Positions 1 to 8,543 of a stretch of DNA of 42,412 nt are shown here, in pieces; the stretch's first letter is position 1; the number at the start of each line of letters is the position of its first letter. This stretch comes from Mesorhizobium metallidurans STM 2683 (lineage in GTDB: Bacteria > Pseudomonadota > Alphaproteobacteria > Rhizobiales > Rhizobiaceae). The notes beneath the pieces were generated by a model that was given only the letters and a program-made list of their open reading frames with translations, was not told where the DNA came from and ran no database searches. Location: contig NZ_CAUM01000007.1 in the NCBI RefSeq assembly GCF_000350085.1, forward strand, positions 1 to 42,412, written 5' to 3'. Made by a program: the position numbers and the translations under genes.

Positions 1-29
1 AGGGGGGCACCGTGGAGCTCAAGGGCTGA
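1..29 (+). CDS. 3' end of an upstream gene (partial)
   Basis: The window opens inside a reading frame whose last codons (from base 3) encode GGTVELKG and stop with TGA at 27-29. The acyl-CoA dehydrogenase starts 18 bases later on the same strand, so this is probably the end of a gene in the same operon. Eight residues are too few to assign a family. Confidence 0.45.
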
Positions 30-47
30 AGAACAGCGGGGGCAGAA

Positions 48-1196
48 ATGCCTGACCGTTCCTTCCTTTCTTGGCCCTTCTTCGAGGATCGCCACCGCGA
101 CCTGGCGGAGCGGCTCGACACCTGGTGCGCGAAAAACCTGCCGGTCGATCATCACGATGTCGACGCCGCGTGCCGGGAACTGGTGACGAAGCTCGGGCGG
201 GATGGCTGGCTGAAGCCGACAGCGATCGACACCGGCAACCCCGGACCGCTCGACGTGCGCACGCTCTGCCTCACGCGCGAGACGCTGGCCCGGCATGACG
301 GGTTGGCCGACTTCGCCTTTGCCATGCAAGGGCTCGGCACAGGCGCGCTCAGCCTGTTCGGCACGCCGGAACAGCAGCAATGGCTGGCCAAGACACGCGC
401 CGGCAAGGCGATTTCGGCTTTCGCGCTGTCGGAGCCACGCTCGGGGTCTGATGTCGCCAATATGGAGATGACGGCCACGCGCGAGGGAGACGACTATGTG
501 CTGTCCGGCGAAAAGACCTGGATCTCCAATGGCGGCATTGCCGACCTCTACATCGTCTTTGCCCGCACCGGCGAGGCGCCAGGCGCCAAGGGGCTTTCAG
601 CCTTCATCGTGCCATCAGACGCGAAGGGGCTGACCATTGCCGAGCGGCTGGAGGTGATCGCTCCGCATCCGCTGGCGCGGCTGTCGTTCGACCGCGTTCG
701 CGTTCCGGGTCCGGCGCTGATCGGCAAACCCGGCGACGGTTTCCGTATCGCCATGTCGGTGCTCGACGTATTCCGCTCGACTGTGGGTGCCGCGGCGCTC
801 GGCTTCGCGCGGCGCGCGCTGGACGAAAGCATCAAAAGAGTGGCGGAGCGCAAGCTGTTCGGCGCGCCGATGGCCGAGTTGCAGATGGTGCAGGGCCATA
901 TCGCCGACATGGCGCTGGATGTCGACGCCGCAGCGCTGCTCGTCTACCGCGCCGCCTGGGCCAAGGACATGGGCGCTGCGCGGGTGACGCGGGAGGCGGC
1001 GATGGCGAAGCTATACGCAACCGACCGCGCCCAGAGCGTCATCGACAAGGCGGTGCAACTGCATGGTGGCGACGGCGTGCGCAAGGGCCATATCGTCGAG
1101 GGCCTCTATCGCGAAATCCGGGCACTGCGCATCTACGAGGGCGCGTCGGACGTGCAGAAGGTGGTGATCGCCAGACAAGTGATGGGCGCAGCCTGA
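48..1196 (+). CDS. acyl-CoA dehydrogenase family protein
   Basis: This 382-residue flavoprotein is predicted to oxidise an acyl-CoA at the alpha-beta bond and pass electrons to ETF. The family signature [10 protein letters not shown] lies near residues 126-135, followed by the EKTWISNGG flavin-binding region. QLHGGDG and YEGASDVQ lie near the C-terminus, and E364 in YEGAS is the usual catalytic base position. Length is normal for the family. The ATG at 48 follows a G-rich segment that can serve as ribosome-binding site, 18 bases after the previous stop. A Rid-family gene follows 74 bases downstream. The substrate (fatty, branched-chain or aromatic acyl-CoA) cannot be read from the sequence. 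Confidence 0.93.
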   Translation: MPDRSFLSWPFFEDRHRDLAERLDTWCAKNLPVDHHDVDAACRELVTKLGRDGWLKPTAIDTGNPGPLDVRTLCLTRETLARHDGLADFAFAMQGLGTGALSLFGTPEQQQWLAKTRAGKAISAFALSEPRSGSDVANMEMTATREGDDYVLSGEKTWISNGGIADLYIVFARTGEAPGAKGLSAFIVPSDAKGLTIAERLEVIAPHPLARLSFDRVRVPGPALIGKPGDGFRIAMSVLDVFRSTVGAAALGFARRALDESIKRVAERKLFGAPMAELQMVQGHIADMALDVDAAALLVYRAAWAKDMGAARVTREAAMAKLYATDRAQSVIDKAVQLHGGDGVRKGHIVEGLYREIRALRIYEGASDVQKVVIARQVMGAA

Positions 1197-1270
1197 GGGC
1201 TTCCCAGGGGATTAGAGACTGGACTGTTTTCGAATCGGACATTCGAGAAGCGGATTGAGGGAGGCCAGAC

Positions 1271-1666
1271 ATGCACACCATACTGCAGCCGGAAGGCTGG
1301 GCCAAACCTGTCGGCTATGCCAACGGCATTGCCGCGCGCGGCCAGCTCGTCTTCGTCGGCGGCCAGGTCGGCTGGAATGGACAATGCCGGTTCGAGACGG
1401 ACGATTTCGTCGGCCAGGTGCGCCAGACGCTGGCCAACATCGTCGCCGTGCTGGCCGAGGCTGGCGGCAAACCGGAGCATATCACCTCGATGACCTGGTA
1501 CTTTACCGACAAGGCCGAATATCTGGCGAACCTTAGAGGAATCGGTGAAGCCTATCGCGCGGTGATCGGCCGGCATTTTCCGGCCATGGCCGCCATGCAG
1601 GTGGTGGCGCTGGTCGAGGATCGCGCCAAGGTGGAGATACAGGCGACGGCGGTGATTCCGGACTGA
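1271..1666 (+). CDS. RidA/YjgF/UK114 family protein lacking the usual arginine
   Basis: This 131-residue protein has the compact Rid fold pattern, with a conserved C-terminal strand (AKVEIQATAV) and an FPAM segment. RidA proper hydrolyses reactive enamine/imine intermediates made by PLP enzymes, using an arginine in its P-A-R motif. Here that position is methionine (P104-A105-M106), so classical imine deaminase activity is doubtful and a Rid4-7-type subgroup is more likely. The ATG at 1271 is preceded by a strong GGGAGG site. The gene lies between an acyl-CoA dehydrogenase and a regulator of two PLP enzymes, which fits a role in amino-acid catabolism, although function is unproven. Confidence 0.88.
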   Translation: MHTILQPEGWAKPVGYANGIAARGQLVFVGGQVGWNGQCRFETDDFVGQVRQTLANIVAVLAEAGGKPEHITSMTWYFTDKAEYLANLRGIGEAYRAVIGRHFPAMAAMQVVALVEDRAKVEIQATAVIPD

Positions 1667-1728
1667 GGTGCGCCCAGATCGAGGGCGATGCGTGTCGCCG
1701 GCCCAACGGCTTGGCTCTATCCGCTTTC

Positions 1729-1746
1729 TGTGATCAGATGATCACA
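1729..1746. promoter_or_regulatory. palindromic operator before the GntR gene
   Basis: A perfect inverted repeat has arms TGTGATCA and TGATCACA separated by GA. It lies 65 bases before the preferred start of the GntR regulator. A near-identical palindrome occurs at 2661-2680. Short palindromes with a 2-base centre suit a dimeric winged-helix regulator, so autoregulation is inferred. Confidence 0.7.
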
Positions 1747-1811
1747 CTGCTTTCGGCAGATGAGTCCCTTTGCACATAGCTTCTGTCGGCAACCAAGGGA
1801 AAAGCGAAACC

Positions 1812-2540
1812 GTGGCTCTGGGATTTGAACCTGTATCGGGACGTGTAACCGTCCAGGACGGCGTCTACCAGCAGCTTCGGCATGCCTTGATGGTCGGCAG
1901 CTTCGATCCGGGACAAGTGCTGACCATTGCCTCGCTGGCTGAAGCCTTCGGCACCTCGAACATGCCGGTGCGTGAAGCCTTGCGGCGACTGGCGGCGGAG
2001 AACGCGCTGGAGATCTCGCAGAACGGCTCGGCCTGCGTGCCGGTCGTCACCCGGGCGCGGCTCGACGACCTCTGTCGGGCGCGCGTCGCCGTCGAAGGGC
2101 TGGCGGCCGAACTCGGGGCGCCACGCCTGACCGCTTCCGACATAGAAACCTTGCAGCGGATCACCGCCGACCAGCAGGCGATCGGACGCAATGACAGCAT
2201 TTATGAGCTGATCGCCAAGAACCAGCAATTCCACTTCACCATCTATCGCGCCTCCGGCTCCGACGTGCTGTTCCAGTTGATCGAGACGCTGTGGCTGCGC
2301 TTCGGACCCTATATGCGGCTGTTGTCCAATCATGTCGAGCCTTTGATGCGCGCCGGCACGATGGAACCGTCGGGACAGCATGTCGCTGTTATCGCGGCCC
2401 TCAGGGACAAAGACATCGTCCGCGCCCGCAACGAGGTGGTGGCGGACATCATGGCCACCCAAGAGACCCTGCGTGCCATCTGCCCGGATGTGCCCGAGCC
2501 CAGGCCTGTCGACTTCGCCGGCTTTGGCAAGGCTTCCTGA
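1812..2540 (+). CDS. GntR family transcriptional regulator, FCD subfamily
   Basis: The protein has an N-terminal winged helix (VYQQLRHALMVGSFDPGQ, then MPVREALRRLAAE) and a C-terminal helical FCD ligand domain containing QFHFTIYRASG and a later HVAVIAAL segment, typical of metal-dependent effector binding. I chose the GTG at 1812 (242 residues) because AAGGGA lies 11 bases upstream. An upstream TTG at 1770 would add 14 residues but lacks a ribosome-binding site. Palindromes at 1729-1746 and 2661-2680 flank the gene, so it probably represses itself and the downstream PLP-enzyme/transporter unit, with a pathway metabolite as inducer. The effector is unknown. Confidence 0.9.
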   Translation: MALGFEPVSGRVTVQDGVYQQLRHALMVGSFDPGQVLTIASLAEAFGTSNMPVREALRRLAAENALEISQNGSACVPVVTRARLDDLCRARVAVEGLAAELGAPRLTASDIETLQRITADQQAIGRNDSIYELIAKNQQFHFTIYRASGSDVLFQLIETLWLRFGPYMRLLSNHVEPLMRAGTMEPSGQHVAVIAALRDKDIVRARNEVVADIMATQETLRAICPDVPEPRPVDFAGFGKAS

Positions 2541-2660
2541 CACCGGCGCTATACTGGCTGAAACCCAGCCAGTCCCGGCAGCGCTGGACCAAGAACAATC
2601 GCCTGATTTGGACCTGCGGTCCGCGTTTCTTAAGCTGCGGCAATTGATCCCCATCCTGTT

Positions 2661-2680
2661 TTGTGATCACATGATCACAA
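2661..2680. promoter_or_regulatory. palindromic operator before the PLP-enzyme/transporter unit
   Basis: A perfect inverted repeat has 9-base arms TTGTGATCA and TGATCACAA around CA. It shares the 16 arm bases of the site at 1729-1746. It ends 16 bases before the ATG at 2697 and overlaps the AAGGGA ribosome-binding site (2679-2684). A bound GntR protein there could block transcription. Binding by the adjacent GntR is inferred. Confidence 0.72.
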
Positions 2681-2696
2681 GGGAACGAGACACGGA

Positions 2697-3836
2697 ATGT
2701 CAGGCTATTTTCTCTACCATTCGATCGGCACCTTTCCCGGCAAGGCCGAACGCATGGCTGCCGCGCTGGCGGAATTCTCCGGCATCTGGTCGGCGGAAGA
2801 TGATGGCCAATGGCCGGCAGCACTTGCCGCGCGACAGCGTTTCATCGATGCCTGGAGCCGGCTGATCGAGGCGCCACAGGGCACGCTGACCACCGCCGAG
2901 AATGTCACGTCGGCGCTTTACAGCCTGATCGGGGCCTTGCCGTCGAGGCGGCTGGCGGGAAAACGCCTGCTGATCGCCGCCGACTGTTTCCCGAGCCTGC
3001 ATTTCCTGCTTGCCGGCCTTGCCGAACGCTTCGGCTTCACGCTCGACACCGTGCCGTTGCGGCCCGGCGAAAACTGGGTGCGCGATGAGGATTTCATCGC
3101 CCGCTGGCAGGAGGATGTCGGCCTTGCCTTGCTGACCTTCGTCACCTCGACGGCCTCGCACCGCTGCGATATCGCACGGCTTGCGGCGCATGGCCGGGCG
3201 ATGGGCAGCATTGTCGGCGTCGACATCACGCAAGGCATCGGCGTCGCCCCCTTCTCGGTAGCGCAGACGCCGGTCGATTTCGTCGTCTCGACATCGCTGA
3301 AGTGGCTGTGCGGCACTTCCGGCGCCGGCATCCTGCAAGTGACGCCCGATCTCCTGACAATATGCCGGCCTGAACTGCGCGGCTGGTTCAGCCAGCCGAA
3401 CCCGTTCTCATGGGATCTCGACAGTTTTTCCTATGCAGACAATGCCCGCCGCTTCGATCATGGCACGCCGGCCATCCTGGCCAGCGTCGCATCGCTGCCC
3501 GGCCTCGAATGGGCGGAAAGAACCGGCGTCGACGCTATCCGCGCCCAGAATACGTCGCTTGGCGAGCGCATCATTGCCCATGCGCTGGACAATGGCTGGT
3601 CGGTCCGTTCCCCGCTGGCCGCCAGCGAACGTGGCGGCAGCGTGATGCTGACCTTGCCGCAGGGCATCGATCCGGCGAAGACTGTGTCGAGCCTGCGAGA
3701 CGAGCGGCTCTATTGCGATGCGCGCGGCGCGACGCTCAGGCTGTCGCCCGGCATGGTCACCACGGACGACGCAGTCGATGCGCTGCTTGCGCGTCTGCAA
3801 GATCTCATCGGCGCGCGACAACGCCGCGCATCCTGA
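2697..3836 (+). CDS. class V aminotransferase-fold PLP enzyme, kynureninase-like
   Basis: This 379-residue fold-type I PLP enzyme has the PLP-contacting aspartate at D176 (VGVDITQG) and the Schiff-base lysine at K202 (STSLKWLCGTSGAG). The latter resembles the kynureninase motif more than that of cysteine desulfurases. It may cleave or transaminate an amino-acid substrate. No tryptophan 2,3-dioxygenase or anthranilate genes lie nearby, so true kynureninase activity is not supported by context. The ATG at 2697 follows AAGGGA. It is the first gene of a unit with an amino-acid binding protein, a permease and a second class-V PLP enzyme, headed by a GntR-type palindrome. Confidence 0.87.
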   Translation: MSGYFLYHSIGTFPGKAERMAAALAEFSGIWSAEDDGQWPAALAARQRFIDAWSRLIEAPQGTLTTAENVTSALYSLIGALPSRRLAGKRLLIAADCFPSLHFLLAGLAERFGFTLDTVPLRPGENWVRDEDFIARWQEDVGLALLTFVTSTASHRCDIARLAAHGRAMGSIVGVDITQGIGVAPFSVAQTPVDFVVSTSLKWLCGTSGAGILQVTPDLLTICRPELRGWFSQPNPFSWDLDSFSYADNARRFDHGTPAILASVASLPGLEWAERTGVDAIRAQNTSLGERIIAHALDNGWSVRSPLAASERGGSVMLTLPQGIDPAKTVSSLRDERLYCDARGATLRLSPGMVTTDDAVDALLARLQDLIGARQRRAS

Positions 3837-3931
3837 CTTCAGGCACCGCCTCGCCTGCAGCGCCCGGTGCGCTGAAAGGGGCGGAAGTGGAAAAAGCGCC
3901 ACAGGGGGTGGCCGAACCAGAGGGAAGCACC

Positions 3932-4723
3932 ATGTTGCATCGTCTAGGATTGATTGGCGTGATCATCGCCGCGGGCGTCGCCTTCGCAGCACCCGCCTTT
4001 GCCGACAAGATCGTGGTGGGCGCCTATCCGGCGAACCCGCCATGGGAATACAAGACCGAATCCGGCTCCTTCGAAGGCTTCGAGATCGACGTCGCCAACG
4101 ATGTTGCCAAGCGCATCGGCGCCGAGGCCGAATTCCAGGATCTCGGTTTCCAGGCGCTGTTCGCGGCGACCGCATCGGGCCGCATCGATTTCGCTGTCTC
4201 GTCGATCTCGATCACCAATGAGCGGCTGCAGAACCAGGGCTTCACGCAGGCCTATTATGACAGCGACGGCACCATCGTCGGCAAGTCCGACTCGACCATC
4301 AAGTCGCTCGACGACCTCAAGGGAAAGACCATCGGCGTCATCGCCGGCTCGACCGGCGAAGCCTACATGAAGGAAAACGCCGGAAAGCTCGGCGTCGCCG
4401 AGACCAAGAGCTACAATGCCCAGCAGGACCTGCTGCTCGACGTGCAGAACGGCCGCATCGATGGCGGCGCCGGCGAATTGGCCGGTTTCCTGTTCGCCAT
4501 CAAGCAGATGCCCGCGCTCAAGATCCTGGTGCGCATCCCCACCGGCGAGCGTTTCGCCATGATGACGAAAAAAGGCCATCCGCTGCTGGAAAAGGTCAAT
4601 GACGCCATCACCGCAATGAAGAAGGACGGCACGATGGCTTCGATCCACAAAAAGTGGTTCGGCGTCGATCCGGAAGCCGGCACCAGCACGGTGACGCCGG
4701 GGCCGATCCCGCAGGCTCAGTAA
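3932..4723 (+). CDS. ABC transporter substrate-binding protein, polar amino acid family
   Basis: This 263-residue periplasmic binding protein begins with a signal peptide (hydrophobic residues about 5-22, cleavage likely after AFA). It has the family-3 binding-protein pattern: IVVGAYPANPPWEY, FEGFEIDVANDVAKRIG, the FAVSSISITNERL segment and DDLKGKTIGVIAGST. The last residues are a proline-rich tail. The frame is open much further upstream, but the ATG at 3932 is preceded by GAGGGAAG and gives a proper signal peptide. It probably delivers an amino-acid-like substrate of the two flanking PLP enzymes to the permease downstream. Specificity cannot be read. Confidence 0.92.
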   Translation: MLHRLGLIGVIIAAGVAFAAPAFADKIVVGAYPANPPWEYKTESGSFEGFEIDVANDVAKRIGAEAEFQDLGFQALFAATASGRIDFAVSSISITNERLQNQGFTQAYYDSDGTIVGKSDSTIKSLDDLKGKTIGVIAGSTGEAYMKENAGKLGVAETKSYNAQQDLLLDVQNGRIDGGAGELAGFLFAIKQMPALKILVRIPTGERFAMMTKKGHPLLEKVNDAITAMKKDGTMASIHKKWFGVDPEAGTSTVTPGPIPQAQ

Positions 4724-4794
4724 GCCGGCTAACTGTCCGTCGACAGGGTGTGCCGGCCACAGACTAAGGCACGCCTCATCTTTCATCCGTGGGA

Positions 4795-4820
4795 CAAGCC
4801 CGCTGCTGGCGGCGGGCTTG
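4795..4820 (+). promoter_or_regulatory. stem-loop between binding protein and permease genes
   Basis: CAAGCCCGC (4795-4803) pairs perfectly with GCGGGCTTG (4812-4820) across an 8-base loop. It lies between the binding-protein stop and the permease ATG at 4843. No T-run follows. Such hairpins often protect or attenuate mRNA so that binding protein is made in excess over permease. That role is inferred. Confidence 0.55.
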
Positions 4821-4842
4821 CTCACGCCATTGGGCCGACGCC

Positions 4843-5520
4843 ATGGAACTGATCGATACGTTCTTCAACTGGGGCATTCTGGTCAGGTCGTTTCCGATCC
4901 TCATTCGCGGGCTCGGCAACACCATCCTGCTTGGCTGTGCGGCCATCGTGTTAGGCACCGTCGCCGGACTGGCGATCTGCCTGGTGCGCCTCTACGCGCC
5001 GAAGCTGCTGAGGCGGCTGGCCATCGGCTATATCGACATCTTCCGAGCGCTGCCGATCCTGGTCGTGCTGATCCTGATCTATTACGCCTTGCCGTTTGTC
5101 GGCATCCGCCTTTCATCCTTCGTTTCGGCGGCGCTGGCGCTGTCGCTGGTGCTTGCCGCCTTCACGGCCGAGGTCTGCCGCGCCGGCATCCAGAACATCC
5201 CGAAAGGCCAGTTCGAGGCGGCGGCGACGCTTGGCCTGCCGTTCTGGACCGCGATGCGCAAGGTGATCCTGCCGCAGGCGTTCCGCGTCGTCGTGCCGCC
5301 GCTGACCAGCAATTGCGTCTCGGTGTTCAAGGACACCGCACTGGCCTCGGTCGTGGCCATGCCGGACCTGTTGAAGCAGGCGACCGACGCGCAGGCGCTG
5401 ATGGCCAATCCGACGCCGCTGATCGGCGCGGCGATCATCTATCTCGCCTTCCTGTGGCCGCTCGTGCGCCTGGTCGGCTATCTCGAAGAACGCAGCAAGA
5501 AACAGTCCGGCGCGCACTGA
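4843..5520 (+). CDS. ABC transporter permease, polar amino acid (HisM/GlnP) family
   Basis: This 225-residue inner-membrane protein has about five hydrophobic segments and the cytoplasmic EAA loop ([21 protein letters not shown]), which docks the ATPase. It matches the HisM/HisQ family in length and motif. The ATG at 4843 is favoured because the upstream extension (from 4789) is charged and overlaps the stem-loop. It is the only permease in the unit, so it may act as a homodimer. No ATP-binding gene lies in the unit, and the nearest ones belong to the peptide importer on the other strand, so the ATPase must be supplied from elsewhere. Confidence 0.92.
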   Translation: MELIDTFFNWGILVRSFPILIRGLGNTILLGCAAIVLGTVAGLAICLVRLYAPKLLRRLAIGYIDIFRALPILVVLILIYYALPFVGIRLSSFVSAALALSLVLAAFTAEVCRAGIQNIPKGQFEAAATLGLPFWTAMRKVILPQAFRVVVPPLTSNCVSVFKDTALASVVAMPDLLKQATDAQALMANPTPLIGAAIIYLAFLWPLVRLVGYLEERSKKQSGAH

Positions 5521-5566
5521 GCCCGGCATCGCCATTTCTGCCCCAATTGAACTGAAGGAGACGTCC

Positions 5567-6844
5567 GTGAACCAGCACCAGACCCCGAAGGCGGACAGCG
5601 CCGCATCGTTCCCGGTCGATACGATCCGCGCCATGTTCCCCGCTCTGCAGCAGGCCGGCGACTTCATCTTCATGGACAATGCCGCCGGCGCGCAGATTCC
5701 GCAAAGCGTGCTCGACGCGGTGACCAATCATCTCGTTGGCCACAATGTGCAGCGCGGCGGCCGCTATGGCCGCAGCGTCACGGTCGATCAATCCGTCGCC
5801 GATGCGCGCGAAAGCGTGGCTTTGCTGATCAACGCCTACAGCCCCTCGGAAATCTGCTTCGGCATGAACGCCACCTCGTTCATCCGCCTGGTCAGCCTCG
5901 GTATCGGCCAGATGCTTCAGGAGCGCGACGAGATCGTCATTACCGACATGGACCACGACGCCAACATCGCCACCTGGCTGGCGCTGGAGCAGGCCGGCGC
6001 GAAATTCAAATGGTGGCGCATGCGCGAGGACGGCAATCTCCATGTCGACGACCTCAGGCCGCTGGTCTCGGATCGCACAAGGCTCGTCGCCTGCACGGTG
6101 ACGGCGCATTCGATCGGCTCGATCGTCGACGTCGCTTCCGTCGCCAGGATCGCGCACGCGGCCGGCGCCGAAGTGTTCCTCGACTGCGTGCATTACGGGC
6201 CGCATGGGCTGATCGACGTGCAGGCCTGGGACTGCGACTACCTGGTCTGTTCCGGCTACAAGAATTTCTCGCCGCATATGGGCTTCCTGTGGGGCCGTTT
6301 CGAAACGCTGAAGCGGCTGCCGACCTTCCGCGAGGACTTCATCCCCGACGAGCCTCCCTACAAGGTCGAGGCCGGCACCTTCATCTACGAGAATGTTTCG
6401 GGCATGGATGCCGCGGTGCAATATCTGGAATTGATCGGCCGCAATCTCGCGCCTTCGAACAACCGCTCGCGCCGCGAGAACATCGTCGCCGGCATGGGCG
6501 CCATCCGCGACTATGAATTGGTGCTGGCGCGCGAGATGCTCGCCGTGCTCAAGGATTGCTGGGCGACAATCTATGGCGTCGCGGACGAGGCCCGCCTCAA
6601 CGAACGCGTGCCGACCTTCTGCTTCAACATCGGCAAGCTGTCGCCGCAAAGGATCGTCGAAGAGATGGCCGAGATGCAGATCGGCATTCGGGATGGCCAC
6701 ATGTACGCGCCGCGGCTGATGAAGCGCCTCAACCTCTCGATGGACAGCGGCGCCATCCGCGCCTCGCTGGTGCATTACAACACGGTCGATGAGGTCCACC
6801 GCTTCGGCGAAGCGCTGCGCGCCATTATCGCCCGACTGTCGTGA
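5567..6844 (+). CDS. class V aminotransferase, cysteine-desulfurase-like (VC1184-type)
   Basis: This 425-residue fold-type I PLP enzyme begins with [21 protein letters not shown], a stretch typical of the cysteine-desulfurase-like VC1184 subfamily. D206 ([12 protein letters not shown]) is the PLP-ring aspartate and K232 ([12 protein letters not shown]) the Schiff-base lysine. I see no IscS/SufS-like active-site cysteine loop and no iron-sulfur assembly neighbours, so it is more likely a catabolic lyase or aminotransferase. The GTG at 5567 follows GAAGGAG. It is the last gene of the GntR-linked unit, and its stop lies nine bases from the end of the convergent peptide-importer operon. Pairing with a different PLP enzyme in one unit is unusual. 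Confidence 0.87.
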   Translation: MNQHQTPKADSAASFPVDTIRAMFPALQQAGDFIFMDNAAGAQIPQSVLDAVTNHLVGHNVQRGGRYGRSVTVDQSVADARESVALLINAYSPSEICFGMNATSFIRLVSLGIGQMLQERDEIVITDMDHDANIATWLALEQAGAKFKWWRMREDGNLHVDDLRPLVSDRTRLVACTVTAHSIGSIVDVASVARIAHAAGAEVFLDCVHYGPHGLIDVQAWDCDYLVCSGYKNFSPHMGFLWGRFETLKRLPTFREDFIPDEPPYKVEAGTFIYENVSGMDAAVQYLELIGRNLAPSNNRSRRENIVAGMGAIRDYELVLAREMLAVLKDCWATIYGVADEARLNERVPTFCFNIGKLSPQRIVEEMAEMQIGIRDGHMYAPRLMKRLNLSMDSGAIRASLVHYNTVDEVHRFGEALRAIIARLS

Positions 6845-6853
6845 TTGGGCCGC

Positions 6854-7684
6854 TCAGGCAGCCTTCTTTTTCGCCAGCCTGGCCTTGATCGAGGCGACAT
6901 CGGCGCGCGGCGTTGCCGCGAACAGCGTCCTGGTATAGTTGTGCCTGGGATCGGCGAAGACCTCGTCGCGCGAGCCGTATTCGACCGCCTCGCCGAAATA
7001 CATCACCATCACGTCGTCGGCGATGTAGCGCACCACCGACAGATCGTGGCTGATGAAGACATAGGTCAGCTGGAACTCGTCCTGCAGGTCGGCGAGCAAA
7101 TTGAGCACCTGCGCCTGCACCGAAAGGTCGAGCGCCGAGACCGGTTCGTCCAGCACCAAAAGGCTGGGATTCAGCATCAGCGCGCGGGCAATGGCGATGC
7201 GCTGGCGCTGGCCGCCCGAGAACATGTGCGGGTAGCGGTTGTAGTGCTCCGGTCCAAGGCCGACCTTCTTCAGCATCTTCATCGCGAGGTCGCGGCGTTC
7301 CTCGGCCGGCTTGTCGGTGTTGATGAGCAGCGGCTCACCGAGCACATCGCCGATCTTCTGGCGCGGGTTGAGCGAGCCATACGGATTCTGGAAGACGATC
7401 TGCACCTTGCGGCGCATCTCTTTGGTGAGGCCGTCCTTGGCGATGTCGACCTTGTTGCCGTCGATGAAGAGCTCGCCGGATGTCGCCGGATCGATCAGCG
7501 TGATGATGCGGGCGAGCGTCGACTTGCCGCAGCCGCTTTCGCCGACGATCGCCAGTGTCTTGCCCTTCTGCACGGTGAAGGAAACGCCCTTGACCGCATG
7601 AACGGTGCGGGCCGGACGGAACAGGCCGCCGCCGACATGGTAGTCGCGCACAATGTTCTTGCCTTCGAGAACCGTTACACTCAT
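6854..7684 (-). CDS. peptide ABC transporter ATP-binding protein (DppF/OppF type)
   Basis: This 276-residue ATPase has Walker A GESGCGKST, signature FSGGQRQRIAIARAL, Walker B LLVLDEPVSALD and the H-loop FISHDLSVV. A C-terminal segment (EYGSRDEVFADPRHNYTRTLFAATP) matches the oligopeptide/dipeptide-transporter extension. It is the second ATPase of the importer encoded on this strand and the last gene of the operon. Its ATG overlaps the stop of the upstream ATPase gene in an ATGA arrangement, so the two are probably translationally coupled. Confidence 0.94.
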   Translation of the reverse strand: MSVTVLEGKNIVRDYHVGGGLFRPARTVHAVKGVSFTVQKGKTLAIVGESGCGKSTLARIITLIDPATSGELFIDGNKVDIAKDGLTKEMRRKVQIVFQNPYGSLNPRQKIGDVLGEPLLINTDKPAEERRDLAMKMLKKVGLGPEHYNRYPHMFSGGQRQRIAIARALMLNPSLLVLDEPVSALDLSVQAQVLNLLADLQDEFQLTYVFISHDLSVVRYIADDVMVMYFGEAVEYGSRDEVFADPRHNYTRTLFAATPRADVASIKARLAKKKAA

Positions 7685-8538
7685 GAGGCGGCTCCCGTTG
7701 CTGAAGGCGCCGGCTCGAACAGCATGTCGGAAACGGTCGGCAGCCGGTCGCCGACGGCGTTTTCCGGCAGCGCCGACAGCAGCGCGCGCGTGTAGTTGCT
7801 CTGCGGCGCTTCGAACAGCGAAAGCACGTCGGCCTCTTCCATCTTGCGGCCCTTGTATTGGACGATGACGCGGTCCGCGGTCTCGGCCACCACGCCCATA
7901 TTGTGGGTGATCATGATCAGCCCCATGCCGTATTTGGCCTGCAGGGAGACCAGCAGATCGAGGATCTGCTTCTGGATGGTGACATCAAGGGCTGTCGTCG
8001 GCTCGTCGGCGATCAACAGCTTCGGATTGCAGGCGATGGCAATGGCGATCATGACGCGCTGGCACTGGCCGCCCGACATCTGGTGCGGGAACGAACTCAG
8101 CCGATCCTCCGGATCGGCGATGCCGACCAGCGTCATCAACTCGATGGCGCGGGCCCGGCGCTGGGCGCGGTCCATGCCCATGTGAAAGCGCAGCACCTCC
8201 TCGATCTGGAAGCCGGCAGTGAAGCATGGATTGAGGCTGGCGATCGGCTCCTGGAAGATCATCGAGATGTCCTTGCCGACGATCTTGCGCCGCTCCGACG
8301 GGCTGAGCCCAAGCAGATCGACGCCGTCGAAGGCCATGCGGTCGGCCTTCACCGTCGCCGTGTCCGGCAACAGCCCCATCACCGCCAGCATCGCCACCGA
8401 CTTGCCGGAGCCGGATTCGCCGACGATCGCCAGCACTTCGCGCGGCTCGATCGACAGGTCGATGCCCTGCACGGCCATGAACGGACCGGCGGCGGTGTCG
8501 AAGGAGACGGTCAGGTTCCTGATCTCGAGAAGAGGCAT
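7681..8538 (-). CDS. peptide ABC transporter ATP-binding protein (DppD/OppD type)
   Basis: This 285-residue ATPase has Walker A GESGSGKS, a signature of [15 protein letters not shown] form, Walker [13 protein letters not shown] and the H-loop [11 protein letters not shown]-terminal peptide-transporter extension ([19 protein letters not shown]) is present. The frame stays open upstream into the permease gene, but ATG at 8538 gives the usual N-terminus [14 protein letters not shown] and lies 5 bases after the permease stop. It pairs with the following ATPase as the heterodimeric motor of the importer. Confidence 0.94.
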   Translation of the reverse strand: MPLLEIRNLTVSFDTAAGPFMAVQGIDLSIEPREVLAIVGESGSGKSVAMLAVMGLLPDTATVKADRMAFDGVDLLGLSPSERRKIVGKDISMIFQEPIASLNPCFTAGFQIEEVLRFHMGMDRAQRRARAIELMTLVGIADPEDRLSSFPHQMSGGQCQRVMIAIAIACNPKLLIADEPTTALDVTIQKQILDLLVSLQAKYGMGLIMITHNMGVVAETADRVIVQYKGRKMEEADVLSLFEAPQSNYTRALLSALPENAVGDRLPTVSDMLFEPAPSATGAAS

Positions 8539-8543
8539 GGTGC

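Noticed and set aside
1230..1246. TCGAAT/ATTCGA inverted repeat before the Rid-family gene
   Set aside because: The arms have only 6 bases with a 5-base centre and no second copy, so chance is a sufficient explanation.
2697..3836. True kynureninase of tryptophan catabolism
   Set aside because: The lysine motif is related, but there are no other kynurenine-pathway genes and the protein is shorter than usual kynureninases, so only 'kynureninase-like' is supported.
5435..6799. 454-codon open frame on the minus strand opposite the second PLP-enzyme gene
   Set aside because: It is a shadow of the coding strand with arginine/histidine/aspartate-rich composition and no motif.
5567..6844. IscS/SufS cysteine desulfurase for Fe-S assembly
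   Set aside because: No active-site cysteine loop was seen and no isc or suf neighbours are present. The context is an amino-acid import unit.
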